Of a stretch of DNA of 64,000 nt, positions 1 through 11,022 are shown one piece after another. Source of the DNA: Trichosporon coremiiforme (Eukaryota; Basidiomycota; Tremellomycetes; Trichosporonales; Trichosporonaceae). The stretch is from NCBI GenBank assembly GCA_039545355.1, contig BCJJ01000003.1:434001-498000 (forward strand), given 5' to 3'. Every line of letters begins with the position of its first letter. The first letter of the stretch is position 1. The notes beneath the pieces were generated by a model, which was given only the letters and a program-made list of their open reading frames with translations, did not search any database and was not told where the DNA came from. The position numbers and the translations under genes are program-made.

Positions 1-1
1 T

Positions 2-1032
2 GCCGAGTCGCTCCCCGGCGTGGAGAAGGGCAAGACGATGATCCTCGGCGCGGACCTCGGCCACCCTCCCTTCGCGCCCGGCAGCACCATCCCCACGGTC
101 GCGTGCAGTATTGCCACGTACAACGCCGAGTGCGACGCGTATTCTGCGCAGATTCGCTTGCAGCTCGGCCGCAGCGAAATCATCCACGACCTCTCGACCA
201 TGGTCGAGGAGCACCTGCACATCTTCTCCAAGAACAACAACGGCGACTACCCCGAGCGCATCCTCGTGTTCCGCGGCGGTATCAGTGAGGGTCAGTACGC
301 CGCCGCGCTGCAGTACGAGCACGACGCCATCGTCTCGGCTTGCCGCCGCATTGAGGTAACGTACCGCCCGCGCATCATGGTTGTCATCTGCGCCAAGCGC
401 CACAACACCCGCTTCTTCGCCAAGGAGCGCATGCACACCGATCGCACCGGCAACCTGCCCGCTGGTCTCTGTGTCGACAAGTCGGTCACTCACCCCTACG
501 CCTTCGACTTCTTCCTGCAGTCCCACGCCGGTCTCGTCGGCACCGCCCGCCCGACCCACTACATTTGCCTCCTCGACGAGCTCGGTCTCACCCCCGATGA
601 CCTGCAGAAGCTCGTCCACGGTCTCTGCTTTTCGTTCGCCCGCTGCACTCGCTCCGTCTCTCTCGTTCCCGTGTGCTACATGGCCGGTAAGTCGAAGCTA
701 ACGTTATGTCACACGCAAGCTAACATTCACAGACCTCGTCTGCCAGAAGGCGCGCCTCATCGTTCAGAGGGCCGACGACAGCTTGACTCCCTCGGAGACG
801 AGCGGTTCTCGCGCCGGTGCGCCCACTGCGACCACGTCGACGAGCACCTTGCTCAAGACTGCACATGGCGACATGGACCACAACCACATCCAGAACATGC
901 TCTTGCGCAACCCCGAGATCGCCGAGGTCGTGAGTGTCCCTAACTGTCACAGTTTACACCCCGACTTCGAGCGAAGCCAGCTACGAAAGACTTATCTTCG
1001 TAGAAGCTGACCTACAGGCCTGGTGGATGTAA
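2..1032 (+). CDS. AGO1: Argonaute protein, C-terminal PIWI part (5' partial)
   Basis: This is the last 298 residues of an Argonaute, the small-RNA-binding effector of RNA interference. Exons are 2-686, 733-929 and 1018-1032; the last exon encodes only AWWM and the stop. The PIWI motif GADLGHPPFAPGS opens the segment, and SHAGLVGTARPTHY and RCTRSVS are typical of the C-terminal half. Of the slicer tetrad, Asp (53-55), Glu (in MVEEHL) and His (557-559) are present. The third position, normally Asp in a R-D-G-x-SEGQ context, is Gly (codon GGC, 275-277), so cleavage activity is doubtful. The N-terminal, PAZ and MID domains lie outside the window. A Dicer gene sits about 20 kb downstream. The family call is very secure; the symbol is generic. 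Confidence 0.95.
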
Positions 1033-1676
1033 GCCCCCACCAGCAAGTCCCAAGTCCCCCGGAATCTAAACCGCATCTCAAAGTTTCAAGCAAGACTCGG
1101 ATCAAGACTCGCCTCATCTATGCCATGCCCACACCTTTCGTTATAGTTTCAGTTTCAAAAGTCGCAGCCGCGGAGCCTGCGCTGCCTCAGTCGTTTTCCG
1201 TAGCTTTCACTGGGTATGCATTTCAGTGTGCAGGCAGTCCGAGGTGCCATGTCAGTGGGATGTGGTGAGTGCGGGGGTGCGAATGAGTCTGAGACACGCG
1301 AAGCCATGAGGACGTTGGGTCTCAGCACAATCGGGGTCGGAGGAAGGCTATGCTAGTTTCGATGTCTCCCACGGTGACTCCAGCGGCAACATTGCGCCCT
1401 CATCCAAGTGACGAGGTACAGGGACGCCACTGCGCGACCACAGCCCTCGATGAACCACGGTCGAGTCAGCGTGCCAGTGTGCAATGCAATGCCATATCCC
1501 GGGCTATCATCTGCATCAAAATCACAAAGCACACGCTCTACGCTACAATCAGCACACCCTATCTCTCCTCCCGACCTCGTCTCCACCCTCACTCCCACCT
1601 ATACCTTCAGCTCTACCTCAGCGGGCCTCGCCTCCGGCTCAGCGCGCCAAGCTGTCAGCCTTCGGCCACCGGTGGC
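1033..1676. other. Intergenic, between two converging 3' ends
   Basis: Downstream flanks of the Argonaute gene (+) and the BAR-domain gene (-). Short ORFs here show no splice-supported or recognisable protein. I see no RNA gene or repeat. Confidence 0.5.
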
Positions 1677-3449
1677 TTAAGCTCCACGCGAAGTACGGTA
1701 CTCGCCCTCGGCAGCAGTAGCCGCCTCCTCAATCGAGCCCTCGATGGCAGAGAGCGTCTCGGCGGCCGTCGAGAAGAAGATGAGCTGCGCCTTGACGAGA
1801 GCGGCGAGATTCTGCAGGGGCTCGGGCTGTGCGTTAGCTAACTCTTCGAGGGCATCAAAGCTGTGTTGTTGTTCCGCCGCACTGCTTATGCCAGTTGGCA
1901 CTGATTCTAGTTTAAAGTGCCTCGCCGCCTTCGACAGCTCGCGCAGCAGCTTGCAGCTTATCGCGCCTGCTCGCTTCGTTCGCAGGCGCTCGCACTCACG
2001 TTCTCCAGCACCGCCTTCATGAGCCCAATGGCCGTCTCGGTGCCCTGGACGAGCTTGTCCTCTGCCTCCTCGACGTGGAGGCGGGCCTGCTCCTGCTTGG
2101 CGGGGGCGGCCGACTTGAGCGCGGCACGGGCGCTGTCCAGCTCAAGACGCGCCGTCTTCACGTTCGCGCGCGCCTTCATCGCCAGCCCGATCGACGTGCT
2201 CAGCGTCGCCTGCCAGGGCGTCACGAAGCGCTCCGCGATCAGAGAGTCCTGCGCCAGGCGCGCGTCGCCGACCTGTTTGTCAGCTCAGATCCAACGTGAG
2301 GCAGCTCGGCGCGGTCGCCTCCATGATGTGCGCCAATAAGTCTTCGCCCTCTGCGGCTGACGAGACGCCCGCTCGCTTCCCTCGCACCCACCTTGTCCAT
2401 CGCAGTCGCGTACGTGGCCAGCGCAGCACCCAGCTTGTCCTCCGCGCCGAGCTCCTGCGCGCCGCTCTTAGCCGCACGCGAAAGGGCGTGCGGGAGCGTC
2501 TTGGGGGCGTGCTCGCGCTGCTTCTCCTCGGGGATGGGGACGGGAAGGGACGTGTTCTTGAGGTTCTTGTTCGCGAACGACGCCCACGCGGCCTGCGCCT
2601 GGTGTCCGAGCTCCGACACGTTCTCGGCAATGTCCGAGGGGTAGTCGTACTGGGGGTCAGCTTCGAACGCCATTGGAAGCTGGCGAGAGGGGGATTGGGC
2701 ACGCTGAGCGTGTGCAGATCCCAATTCAGCCGTCACGCTAGATCGGCCCAGATGTGCTGGACCAAAAGCTGAACTTACAGTCTCGGTCTCGTACACCTTG
2801 GTGATCTTCAGCATCTTCTGGTGCACATCCTTGAGCGCGTCGACGCGCGCCTCGAGCTGTTTGTACTCGATGGGGAGCCTGCTGTCAGCTTTGGGCGAAC
2901 CTTGCCAGCTGGGTGGTGTGAGGGCTTAGCGTCCTTTAGAGATAACGCCGGGCACTTGGTTGTCCCCAAGTACGCGATATGCATTCGCCACTCTGAGCGG
3001 GCGACATGCTGCTGTCGATCGGCGTCGCACAGCATCAAACTCACTCAGTGATAGCCTCAGGACCGACATTGCCGAAGCGCTCGCTATCTGTCAGTAATGT
3101 GCCTTACGACGGAAACAGGGTTGGGTTCAGCGTAGCGGTCGTCGACGCGCATCACGGCGGCGACGTGTAGGTCGCATAGGTACAGTCGCTGTATCACATC
3201 GCCTACGTTGCATGCAACGAGCTCAAGAGCATATCGGTGTGCTCGGAGCTGAGTGGCGCGCGGGTTCTCGAAGTATTCGTCATGTCATGAGCGTACCCTT
3301 CAAGAACGCCATGCGCTATGGGCGAGCTGACTGTGAGTTGAGCAGGGATAGACGTACCGAGTAGCCTGAACGGTGTTGCGGAAGTTCTTGCTGGCGGCGC
3401 TGAGGTCGACCGACGGGAGGGAGGCGGAGAGGGTCTTCCACGACTGCAT
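1677..3449 (-). CDS. BAR-domain protein (GVP36/endophilin-like)
   Basis: A six-exon gene encoding about 300 residues of almost continuous alpha helix. It starts MQSWKTLSASLPSVDLSAAS and joins through RERFGNVGPEAITELPIEY to a long helical region. The layout, an N-terminal amphipathic segment followed by three long charged helices, matches fungal GVP36-type BAR proteins, which bind curved membranes in Golgi and endocytic traffic. The VYETET-YDYPSD junction and the late LVQGTETAIGLMKAVLEN helix fit this family. All introns have clear donors and CTGAC-type branch sites. The last intron holds an 8-bp inverted repeat (1963-1970 with 1982-1989). Another BAR subfamily is possible; the fold is fairly sure, the subfamily less so. 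Confidence 0.8.
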
Positions 3450-4200
3450 TTTGGGCGGTGTGGGTTGGTGAGTGAGATGGGAGGAGGATGGATGTTAACG
3501 AGGGTGCAGCTGTGAGGTGTGCGTGCGGCTGCGGCTCTGGGCAGCGAGCGGGTTCTGATGACGAGCCGTTGTTGTTCCCCGCTGTGCCGCTGTCGCGCTG
3601 TGATAGCGGGTGCTGTTGAGAGAGCGGTGCCAGGGTCGCCACGTGTATGGATGCCTATTCAGGGCGGTCCTCGCGCGTAGGCTTGGAAAGTGGGGTGTCG
3701 ATCGGCGGACCGCCTAAACGCTGAAACTCAAAACATCTCTCGCTCGTGCCGTCATTAACCAGGTGACGTAAATAAGAGGGGAGCAGCGGCGTGCACGGAC
3801 GTGGACCGAAGTCCGCGCCGGGTCATCGTGCCGACGCCCGAGAAGGTTTGCAGGCGTGGGGGCGTGGGGAGATCGGCCGCATGCCTAAGCGGAGGATATG
3901 GAGGAATGGACGAATGGACGTAATGGGGCGGGTAAAACGGGCGATAACAAGCGGCCCATTCTACACAGCCGACAAAAGGCACTGCTAGCGCGATCACCGA
4001 CCGACTCAATCCTTCACTTCCCAGCCCTGGGCTGGCCCTTAGCCTCAGCCGCACACACGACCACCGCCGCCTCCGACTTTCTCCACTCCCTGACTCGGTC
4101 TTTCGACCTTTTCTTGCAATCACACACTCTCTCTTCCCAACTTTCTTGACTCACTCCACACACTCAGCGTAGAAACCGCTGTGCATACCGGGCGCTAGTC
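3450..4200. promoter_or_regulatory. Shared divergent promoter region
   Basis: 750 bp between the start codons of the BAR-domain gene (-) and the PQ-loop gene (+). It must hold both promoters and 5' leaders. The stretch before 4201 is rich in short pyrimidine runs (for example near 4080-4150), common in leaders of this genome. I recognise no specific operator. Confidence 0.5.
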
Positions 4201-5927
4201 ATGAACGCAACACTAGCCACGATGGTACAGGTCGCGGGCGCAGCCGGCACCAACCCGCTCAGCCATGAGGAGCTCTCGGTCATTGTGAGTGCTCCACCAA
4301 CCTCCGGCCTCGCTCCCTCAACATCTCTTCGTTGAAAGCTCTAACCTCTTCTACAGTTCGGTTACCTAAGCATAGCTTGTTGGATCATCGTGTACAGGTT
4401 AGTAGAACTGCGCAGCAGATCGCGATGAGGACGCGGAGGATGGCGCCGGGGCGGCGGACGATGGCGAGGAGGCGGTGGGCGGGAAATCGCCCATAACTCG
4501 CCAACCAAAGCCGCTACGCCTCTCGGACTACCGCAGACGTGTGGAGCGCGCTCTTGGCTACCGTCTGGTACCATTTACAGTGTGCATCTGTCCGCAGTCT
4601 GGCGGGGAAGGCCATTGGTTGCAGTGGGTTGTGGAGCAGGAGCCTGTCCGTTTCTCCTCGGAATTCACGGAAGTGACCAGCACGGCGGTCACTCGTTGTG
4701 CGGACGCTGCCTGGGGTACCTGTCAACGCTTAGCAGCCCGTTGTATCCCAAAGAGCAATGCCTCTTGCTGTCATTGCCGAAGGCTGCCCACCGTCTCCCT
4801 CCTATGCCTCGCATCGCACGCTGCCACACTCCTTGGAACATTAGCTGACATCCACAGTCCCCAAAGTTTGTCCATTGATTCCTGACGTTTTTTCTCGTGC
4901 TCACAGAATGTTCGCTCCAGTTTGGGAAAATTACATGCTTAAATCTGGCGAAGGACTGTCGCTCGGCTTCATCCTGCTCTGGATGGCCGGCGATATTACG
5001 AACCTGGTCGGCGGGCTCATGGCCGGCCTGCTCCCGACGATGATCATCCTGGCGCTGTATGTGAGTAGACTCGTACGACTACGACTGTCGGTGTGCGTCG
5101 CTGTGCAAACAGTCGATCTGCACACGGCAAGAAGCATAAGGAAAGACACAATGTGTCGGGCGAAATGATGATACTCAGAAGTCGCGACAGCCGTGTCCCC
5201 GGCTCAATCTCACGGGTTTGGGCCGGGCGAACGAAGCGTACCCATGGGCTCGACTTCATGCACCACCCTCTGATCGCCCACACTGTCTCCAGCTATCCTG
5301 TAGCTCCGAGCTGACAAACAGTACACGGTGTGCGACCTCGTCCTCCTCTTCCAGATGTACTACTACCGCGCTCTCGCCCGGCGGCGCGAGAAGGCGCTCG
5401 CGGAGCGCCAGCCACTGCTCGAGGTCGAGACGCCGAAGCAGCTTCAGCCCCTCCTTCCCGCATACGTCATGTACCCGCTCATGTTCGCCTTCGTGGCGAT
5501 GTTCGGCATTCTGGCGTGGGTGTACGAGGCTGGTGAGACGCGCAACCCCAAGATTCCGGAGAAAGCCCCCGGCGGAATCGAGCTCGAGTGGCGCTCCCAG
5601 CTCCTGGGCTACATCAGCGCGATCCTGTACTTCGCGTCTCGTGTGCCCCAGATCAGCCACAACTACAAGACGCGCTGCGAGGGCCTCTCACTCGCCATGT
5701 TCTTTTTCTCCATCTCGGGCAACGTGACCTACATCGCGAGCATCCTCTTCAAGTCCCTCGAGTGGAAGTACCTCGTCACGAACGCATCCTGGATTGCCGG
5801 GAGTGTCGTCACCATCTTCCTCGACTTCATCATTCTCGGCCAGTTTGCGTACTTCTCCTGGCAGGACAAGCAGGCCGCGCGCGGGGCCATCTTCATCGAC
5901 GAGGAATTTGACACGGAGAGCGTCTAG
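4201..5927 (+). CDS. PQ-loop repeat protein, vacuolar cationic amino-acid transporter-like (YPQ1 family)
   Basis: Predicted 292-residue, seven-helix membrane protein. Exons are 4201-4284, 4357-4397, an 8-nt microexon 4858-4865, 4921-5060 and 5322-5927. The microexon TCCCCAAA completes the sequence VYSPQIWENY, the first PQ-loop motif; without it the motif is lost. The second PQ motif is in SRVPQISHNYKTRCEGLSL near the C-terminal third. The phrase EGLSLGFILLWMAGD with GDITNL is characteristic of the YPQ/RTC2/STM1 group, which exports basic amino acids across the vacuolar or lysosomal membrane. A second in-frame Met lies at 4222, but 4201 comes first. Family call is strong; substrate is inferred. 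Confidence 0.88.
4858..4865 (+). other. 8-nt microexon encoding the PQ motif
   Basis: Bases TCCCCAAA lie between an acceptor with a perfect local pattern (AGCTGACATCCACAG) and a GTTTGT donor whose intron ends at 4920. The join reads Tyr-Ser-Pro-Gln-Ile-Trp-Glu-Asn, the canonical first PQ-loop motif. Without the microexon the PQ is missing. Confidence 0.8.
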
Positions 5928-6522
5928 AGCACGCTCTTTGCGCGGCCGAGCACGGTCGCTACGCCGGCAGGCGAGCGCGATAGCGCGAGCTTCTGAGGTG
6001 CGAGCCCGGAAGCGTCGCTGTCTCACTCTGCCGCAGATGACTATCTGCCTGGCTGATTGAGTGCTGGCGTACCGATGTCTGGAGCAGCGGGCTGCCCGCT
6101 GCCTAGAGCCTTATAAATAATAGAAACAAGTTATGCCCTGCGCGCCGTCCCCGGATGACGCTACGTTAGACTCCAGAAAGCGCCTGGTTGTGCACTGTAC
6201 CATTACCATTTCATAGTGTATCACCACCGCATGCATTTAGACACGGATACTCTACTGGGAAGCTCAGCGGCGCTAGCCGATGGGTTGCCAATCGTGCCCT
6301 TCCAACTGCGCCCCCCCCCCTTCCCCTCCCCCCCGTACTTCTTGGTGTCCCGCAGTGTCTCATGTTGGAGAGAAGAGCAAGGAAATGACTAGTGCGGCAC
6401 TGTTACTGTGTGGCAATGGGGTAGAATAAGTGATACATATGGCTAGATATCTGTGTGCCGCGGCCAAATAAGAGTCGTGATCGAGACAGCTGGTCGTCAG
6501 CTAACCATCGTGGCCGAAGAGC
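5928..6522. other. Intergenic, converging 3' ends
   Basis: Downstream regions of the PQ-loop gene and the PCI-domain gene. It contains a cytosine-rich run around 6310-6338. No gene recognised. Confidence 0.5.
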
Positions 6523-8445
6523 TCACTCTACGTGATAGCCTGCACCGCTCGCGGCGTGACGGTACATAAGCGCGGGAAACCTCCAAACCCATCCGGTGCA
6601 GCCTTCATGACGAGGAAGCGGTTCGAGAAGGACAGACTGCCGAGGATGAGGCTCTGAGCGTGTTAGCTTCCGCCCCAGAGGCATGTGGCTGCAGGCTGAA
6701 TGTGAGAAATGTGAGAAGGGAAGACTAACCTGATCAACCAGACTGCTCACGACGCAGACTATGTCGGGCATGCCGAGTACGCCGTCCTCGACCTCTCCTG
6801 AGCCGGCGAACGCGGCCCGCGCCGCGGCCAGGAAAACCTGCGTCTCGACGCGGTTCTTCGGCGCCGTCGGGTTGAGCTGGTAGTGGATTGCGAGGCTGGA
6901 TGTCAGCTTTTCAGAGTCGCTCTGGAAGCTGGCGGTGGGATGTCGCAGCTGTAATGGAGGAAGCCGTGCAGCTGTAGATGCCATGCAAGCAGCCTCCGCC
7001 CCTGGGGAAGACCTGTTGGCCAGCTGGATAGCACCAAGAAGCACAGCTGCACGACTCGAGGAAGGAGAGAATATGAGCGTAGTGGGAGACTCACGCTTTC
7101 CGGAACAGATTCCGCCAGACGAGGATCTCGCCGCGCTCGAAAAGGAGCAGCCACAGCGAGCGCGCACGCAGCCATGTCCGGTGCTCGTGGATCAGCTGCC
7201 GCCACGCTGCGACGTTGCCTGTCCTGAAGGCGTGGATGAATGGCACATATGGCAGGTCGTACTGCTGGAGCAGCGCCGGTGTAGGGAGGTAGCCCAGCAG
7301 GAGGTTGACGGGCACGAGGCGGATGAGGATTGCTCTGAGAGTTAGCTAAAGCTCATGTAACACGTAGTAGGAAAAGTGAGAGGGAGTGGTCACAAAGAAG
7401 AGAGAGGAAAACGCACCTTCGCTGTTGCCACGCGTTCTCGGGACACATGGCCCACGCCTTATCGAGCCACCACTTCGCTCCACGCATGTCGAGGAGCACG
7501 ACACCGAGCCGTCCACGCCAGTAATACGTCTCGGCGACGTCTGTCCGCGGAATCATGTACCCTCTTGACTCGAGGCGCGCCTTCTCGCTCGGCTGCAGCG
7601 AGCCGAACGTCTTGCTCAGCTCCGTCGCCTGCGTGTGCAGTTTGCGCTGCTGTCAGCTTCCAGACGACGATTTAAGCTTACCTGGGCATACAGACGCCAG
7701 AGAATGTTGCCGACCGCCCACAGAATGTCGCCGACACCGTCCTGCCCTTGGCATCCCCACTCACCGCCGTCCATGTGCGCGCTGGCTACTTGCATAGTCT
7801 TCTCAATCGCCTGGCGCGTCGCGTCCTTGATACCACGGGGGGACGCGTGGTCTCGAATCGGTTTCGTGGAGGCATTGGCGGCAACGTGCGAGATGCTGAC
7901 GAGTGTCCGGCAGATCGCGAGGATCAGGTGATTCAGAAAGGGGTAGGCGTAGCCCTGCGCGTCGCTTGTTCCATAAAGCTTTTGCAGCTCACTGTTGTTA
8001 GCTTTACTCGATTTCAAAGCCGTAACAGAAAGAGTGTCCTAAAACATCTCTTGATATGGTAGTTTCCAGCCTCAATCCTCTCAAAACACACTCACACATG
8101 CACACTGAGGAAGGCCTTGAACGTCGCGTACGCCTCGTCCGCGTTGTTCACGCCCGCTCCCGTTTTAACATAGGTGAATAGCGCCGAGAGGAAGCGCGCA
8201 AGTCCGTCCTTTCCCTCTCCCGGTACAAGAAGCGGTGCTATCCGGTCCGGAGAGATCTCCCTGTCAGACGTCTGGGGTTAGCTTGGCCTGGCCAAAAGGA
8301 AGCTCACCGAGAGCAGAGCTTCGTATAACGGCGTCCAGAAGGGGTGCGCGTGCGAGAGCGGGATCGCCTGCACAAGGTTCTGATCGAGCCCTTGCGAGAA
8401 CGCCTGGCCGACCAACGTCGACAGCTGGTTTATGAGTGCCGCCAT
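6523..8445 (-). CDS. PCI-domain protein, CSN12/THP1 (TREX-2) family
   Basis: Multi-exon gene for roughly 430-450 residues, starting MAALINQLSTLVGQAFSQGL. The middle shows AETYYWRGRLGVVLLDM, and the C-terminal half carries LIRLVPVNLLLGYLPTP and RGEILVWRNLFRKA, the signature of the CSN12/THP1/PCID2 group. It ends with a winged-helix segment containing GMPDIVCVVSSLVDQ. Members act in TREX-2, linking transcription to mRNA export at nuclear pores, or associate with the COP9 signalosome. Introns keep the local branch and acceptor pattern. Which of the two paralogues (Thp1 or Csn12) this is cannot be settled from sequence alone. Confidence 0.82.
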
Positions 8446-8710
8446 GTCGGGCGTATGGGGTGTGCGAGGAAAACAAAGTGGATGAGATGAGCCCTTGTCA
8501 ACATCTCGGCGTCATAGAGTGGAGGTCGAGCACGTGACCTGCACTCATTACTTTGAGACTCGGGGGGCGCGCAGCATCCTCTGTGTGCATTAGTGCGAGA
8601 CAATAGGCACACTTGCTGCACAACTATCTCCACTGAGTCTGCAGAGAGGCGAGGCGTTGCCGCGAGCGGGAGCACGGTTCATGTGAGACCACGACGAAAA
8701 AGAATTCTTA

Positions 8711-8804
8711 CGACAAGAGTGAGATTCGAACTCACGCGGGAAAACCCAACCGCTATCTAATTCAATAGCAAGCGATCGCCTTAAAACCACTCGGCCATCT
8801 TGGC
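8711..8804 (-). tRNA. tRNA-Ser(GCT) with an 11-nt intron
   Basis: On the minus strand the sequence folds as a class II tRNA. The D-arm starts GGCCGAGTGG, the anticodon stem is ATCGC/GCGGT, the variable arm is GGG-TTTT-CCC and the T-arm is GTGAG-TTCGAAT-CTCAC. The loop reads TTGCTA, then 11 extra bases (8755-8765), then A, giving anticodon GCT with an intron between positions 37 and 38. The acceptor stem GCCAAGA/TCTTGTC has one mismatch, C2 against U71. The discriminator is G, as usual for serine. Confidence 0.93.
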
Positions 8805-9112
8805 CTGTGCTACGAGTTTCTGGGCGGACTATAGCCTTCCTCAACGCTCAGGTCGCGAGATAAGTGCACAGAGACATCCTGAACACCACTGGGGCATTCT
8901 GCTCTACCCAGAGTACATGCAGGCGGGTTGCAATCGAAGGAAAACTATGGTTTCAAGTTTCAGCGCACGCTCGAAGCCGTCGACGATGAAGTGGAGGCTG
9001 CAGTGGAGGTTGTCAGGCACGTGTCCAGACGTCACCTCGCCAAGCGTCCGTCCACCTCAGCGGAACACAGAACAACAACAACAATCACCTCGACTTTTGC
9101 GCCAGTAGCCCG
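8805..9112. promoter_or_regulatory. Promoter region of ALG12 and 5' flank of the tRNA
   Basis: About 300 bp between the 5' end of the minus-strand tRNA and the ALG12 start. No specific site recognised. CA-rich bases (near 9065-9090) precede the ATG. Confidence 0.45.
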
Positions 9113-11022
9113 ATGTTTGCTCTGAAGGCCTGGCAGTATCTCACAGGAACCTCCTGGCTGGGGTTCCTGCTGATCTTCACCGTTTGCGCTATCCATGTTC
9201 ATTTGTCGCCGTACACCAAGGTTGAGGAGAGCTTCAACCTCCATGCCATTCACGATGTCCTCCGCTATGGCATCAGCGGAGCCCGGCATCACCTGGTGAG
9301 TTCAGCTTTTGTGCTGGATTTGGTAGCTAATTTCAGTGGGACCACCGGACGTTCCCGGGTGCGGTGCCGCGCTCGTTCCTGCCGGCCGTCATCACGGCGC
9401 TGATCGCGAAGCCGCTTCTCGCTCTTTACAATGTCGCGGGGATCTTTACGACCTCTGTCGATGTGCAGGTCATGGTGCGCGTCATGCTTGCAGGTGTGTT
9501 CGCCTTTGCGTGCGCTAACCTGGCCTACACGCTGTCGCGAAGGTTTGGCGGCTCGACCGCTGCGTGGTTCACGATCTGGACGCTGGCGCAGTTCCACATC
9601 CCATACTACGCAGGGCGCACGCTGCCCAACTTCATGGCGCTGCCGTGGTTCCTGCTCGGCATCTCGTTTATTCTGTTGCAGGAGGAGTTCTGGGGCGTGC
9701 TCTTCATCACCGTGACGGCTACCGTGCTGCGGCTCGAGGTCGCCGCCTTCGTCGTGCCGACCGCGCTCCAGCTCGTCGTCACGAAGCGCATGACGCTGCG
9801 CAATGCGCTGCTCGCGGGCGCGACTGGCGGGTTCGGTAGCCTGCTGCTTGCCGCGCCGCTCGACTACTGGCTCTGGGCGCCGACGCTGCCTCACGACCAG
9901 CTGCCAGGCTTCACGGCGAAGCATACGCTCTGGCCAGAGTTCAGCGCCATGCTCTACAACATTGTCGACGGTAAGGCGTCCGACTGGGGCGTGATGCCGC
10001 GCCACTTCTACGCCGTCGCGCTCGGTAAGAGCTTGGCTGGCGCGCTCCCACTTGCGCTCTTTGGGCTGCTTTGGGCTGCCGTCCAGAACATCACTGGCAA
10101 GACGCGCGGTGTCATGGGCAACCGCAACCAGGCCCGCGCGGTCTCCGAGGTCGCACAGACTCTGCTCCCCGGCGCTGTCTGCCTCATTGCCGCTCTCAGT
10201 ACTGTCGGGCACAAGGAGTGGCGTTTCATCGTGTACTCGTACCCGGTTATCAACATCATCGCCGCCGCGACGGCCGCCGCACTGTGAGTTGGCAATCTTT
10301 GCAGGAGAACTGACAAGCAGGTGGCACATTCCGCATCGGGCGCTCCGGTTCCTGGCCCGCTTGGGCGTTCTTGGTCTCCTCGCGGGTACTATTGCGCTCA
10401 CGGCCGTCAGCACCTACGTCTCCGTGCACAACTATCCAGGCGGACAGGTGCACACGGAGCTCGAGGCGCTCGGCATCCCGAAGAACTGTGAGTTTGTCCG
10501 TCTTATCAGGCTATCTCGCTTTTCTGGCCGTAACTTTGTATCTCGCCTCTATCATAATCGCGCCCTCACCATCATCGGCGTTGATGACGCCACCGCATCT
10601 CATCCCGTCCGCTAGATTTCAAAAGCGTTGCTCATTGGTCCGTGCTGACCGCAGCCACGATCCACTTCCACAGCGGGGCCCTGCAGACGGGTGCGTCGCT
10701 GTTCACCTTCACGCACGCCAGCTTCCCTCACTCGTCGGTCTTCCCCGACCCCCTTGAGCCGCACTGGATCTACTCCAAGGACGAGGACGTTGCGCTCCTG
10801 GACCCGGAGAATGCATGGGAGGCGGGTATCGACTGCGTCGTGACGCCCGAATTCCAAAAGTTCCTCTCAGCCAAACGGCACGGGCACGAGAAGATGTGGT
10901 CCCTCGTCGGCGGGATCAAGGGCGTCGCTGGCGTTGGCCGCGGAGGCAAGTACGGCGTCGAGGTCAAGTGGCGGCCGGAGTTGGGCGTGCTGAAGCGCGA
11001 GCGGGCCAGCTGCGACCACTGA
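9113..11022 (+). CDS. ALG12: Dolichyl-P-Man:Man7GlcNAc2-PP-dolichol alpha-1,6-mannosyltransferase
   Basis: Exons 9113-9295, 9337-10283, 10321-10487 and 10655-11022 give 554 residues. The protein is a multi-pass ER membrane enzyme that adds the eighth mannose to the lipid-linked N-glycan precursor. Diagnostic segments are [17 protein letters not shown], holding the catalytic acidic residues of the first lumenal loop, then [27 protein letters not shown] and the [13 protein letters not shown] motif of GT22-family mannosyltransferases. The [10 protein letters not shown] form separates ALG12 from ALG9 and GPI mannosyltransferases. The C-terminal lumenal domain after the last helix is complete. Confidence 0.95.

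Noticed and set aside
9289..10413. 374-residue minus-strand ORF
   Set aside because: Antisense to ALG12; Arg/His-rich composition without domains.
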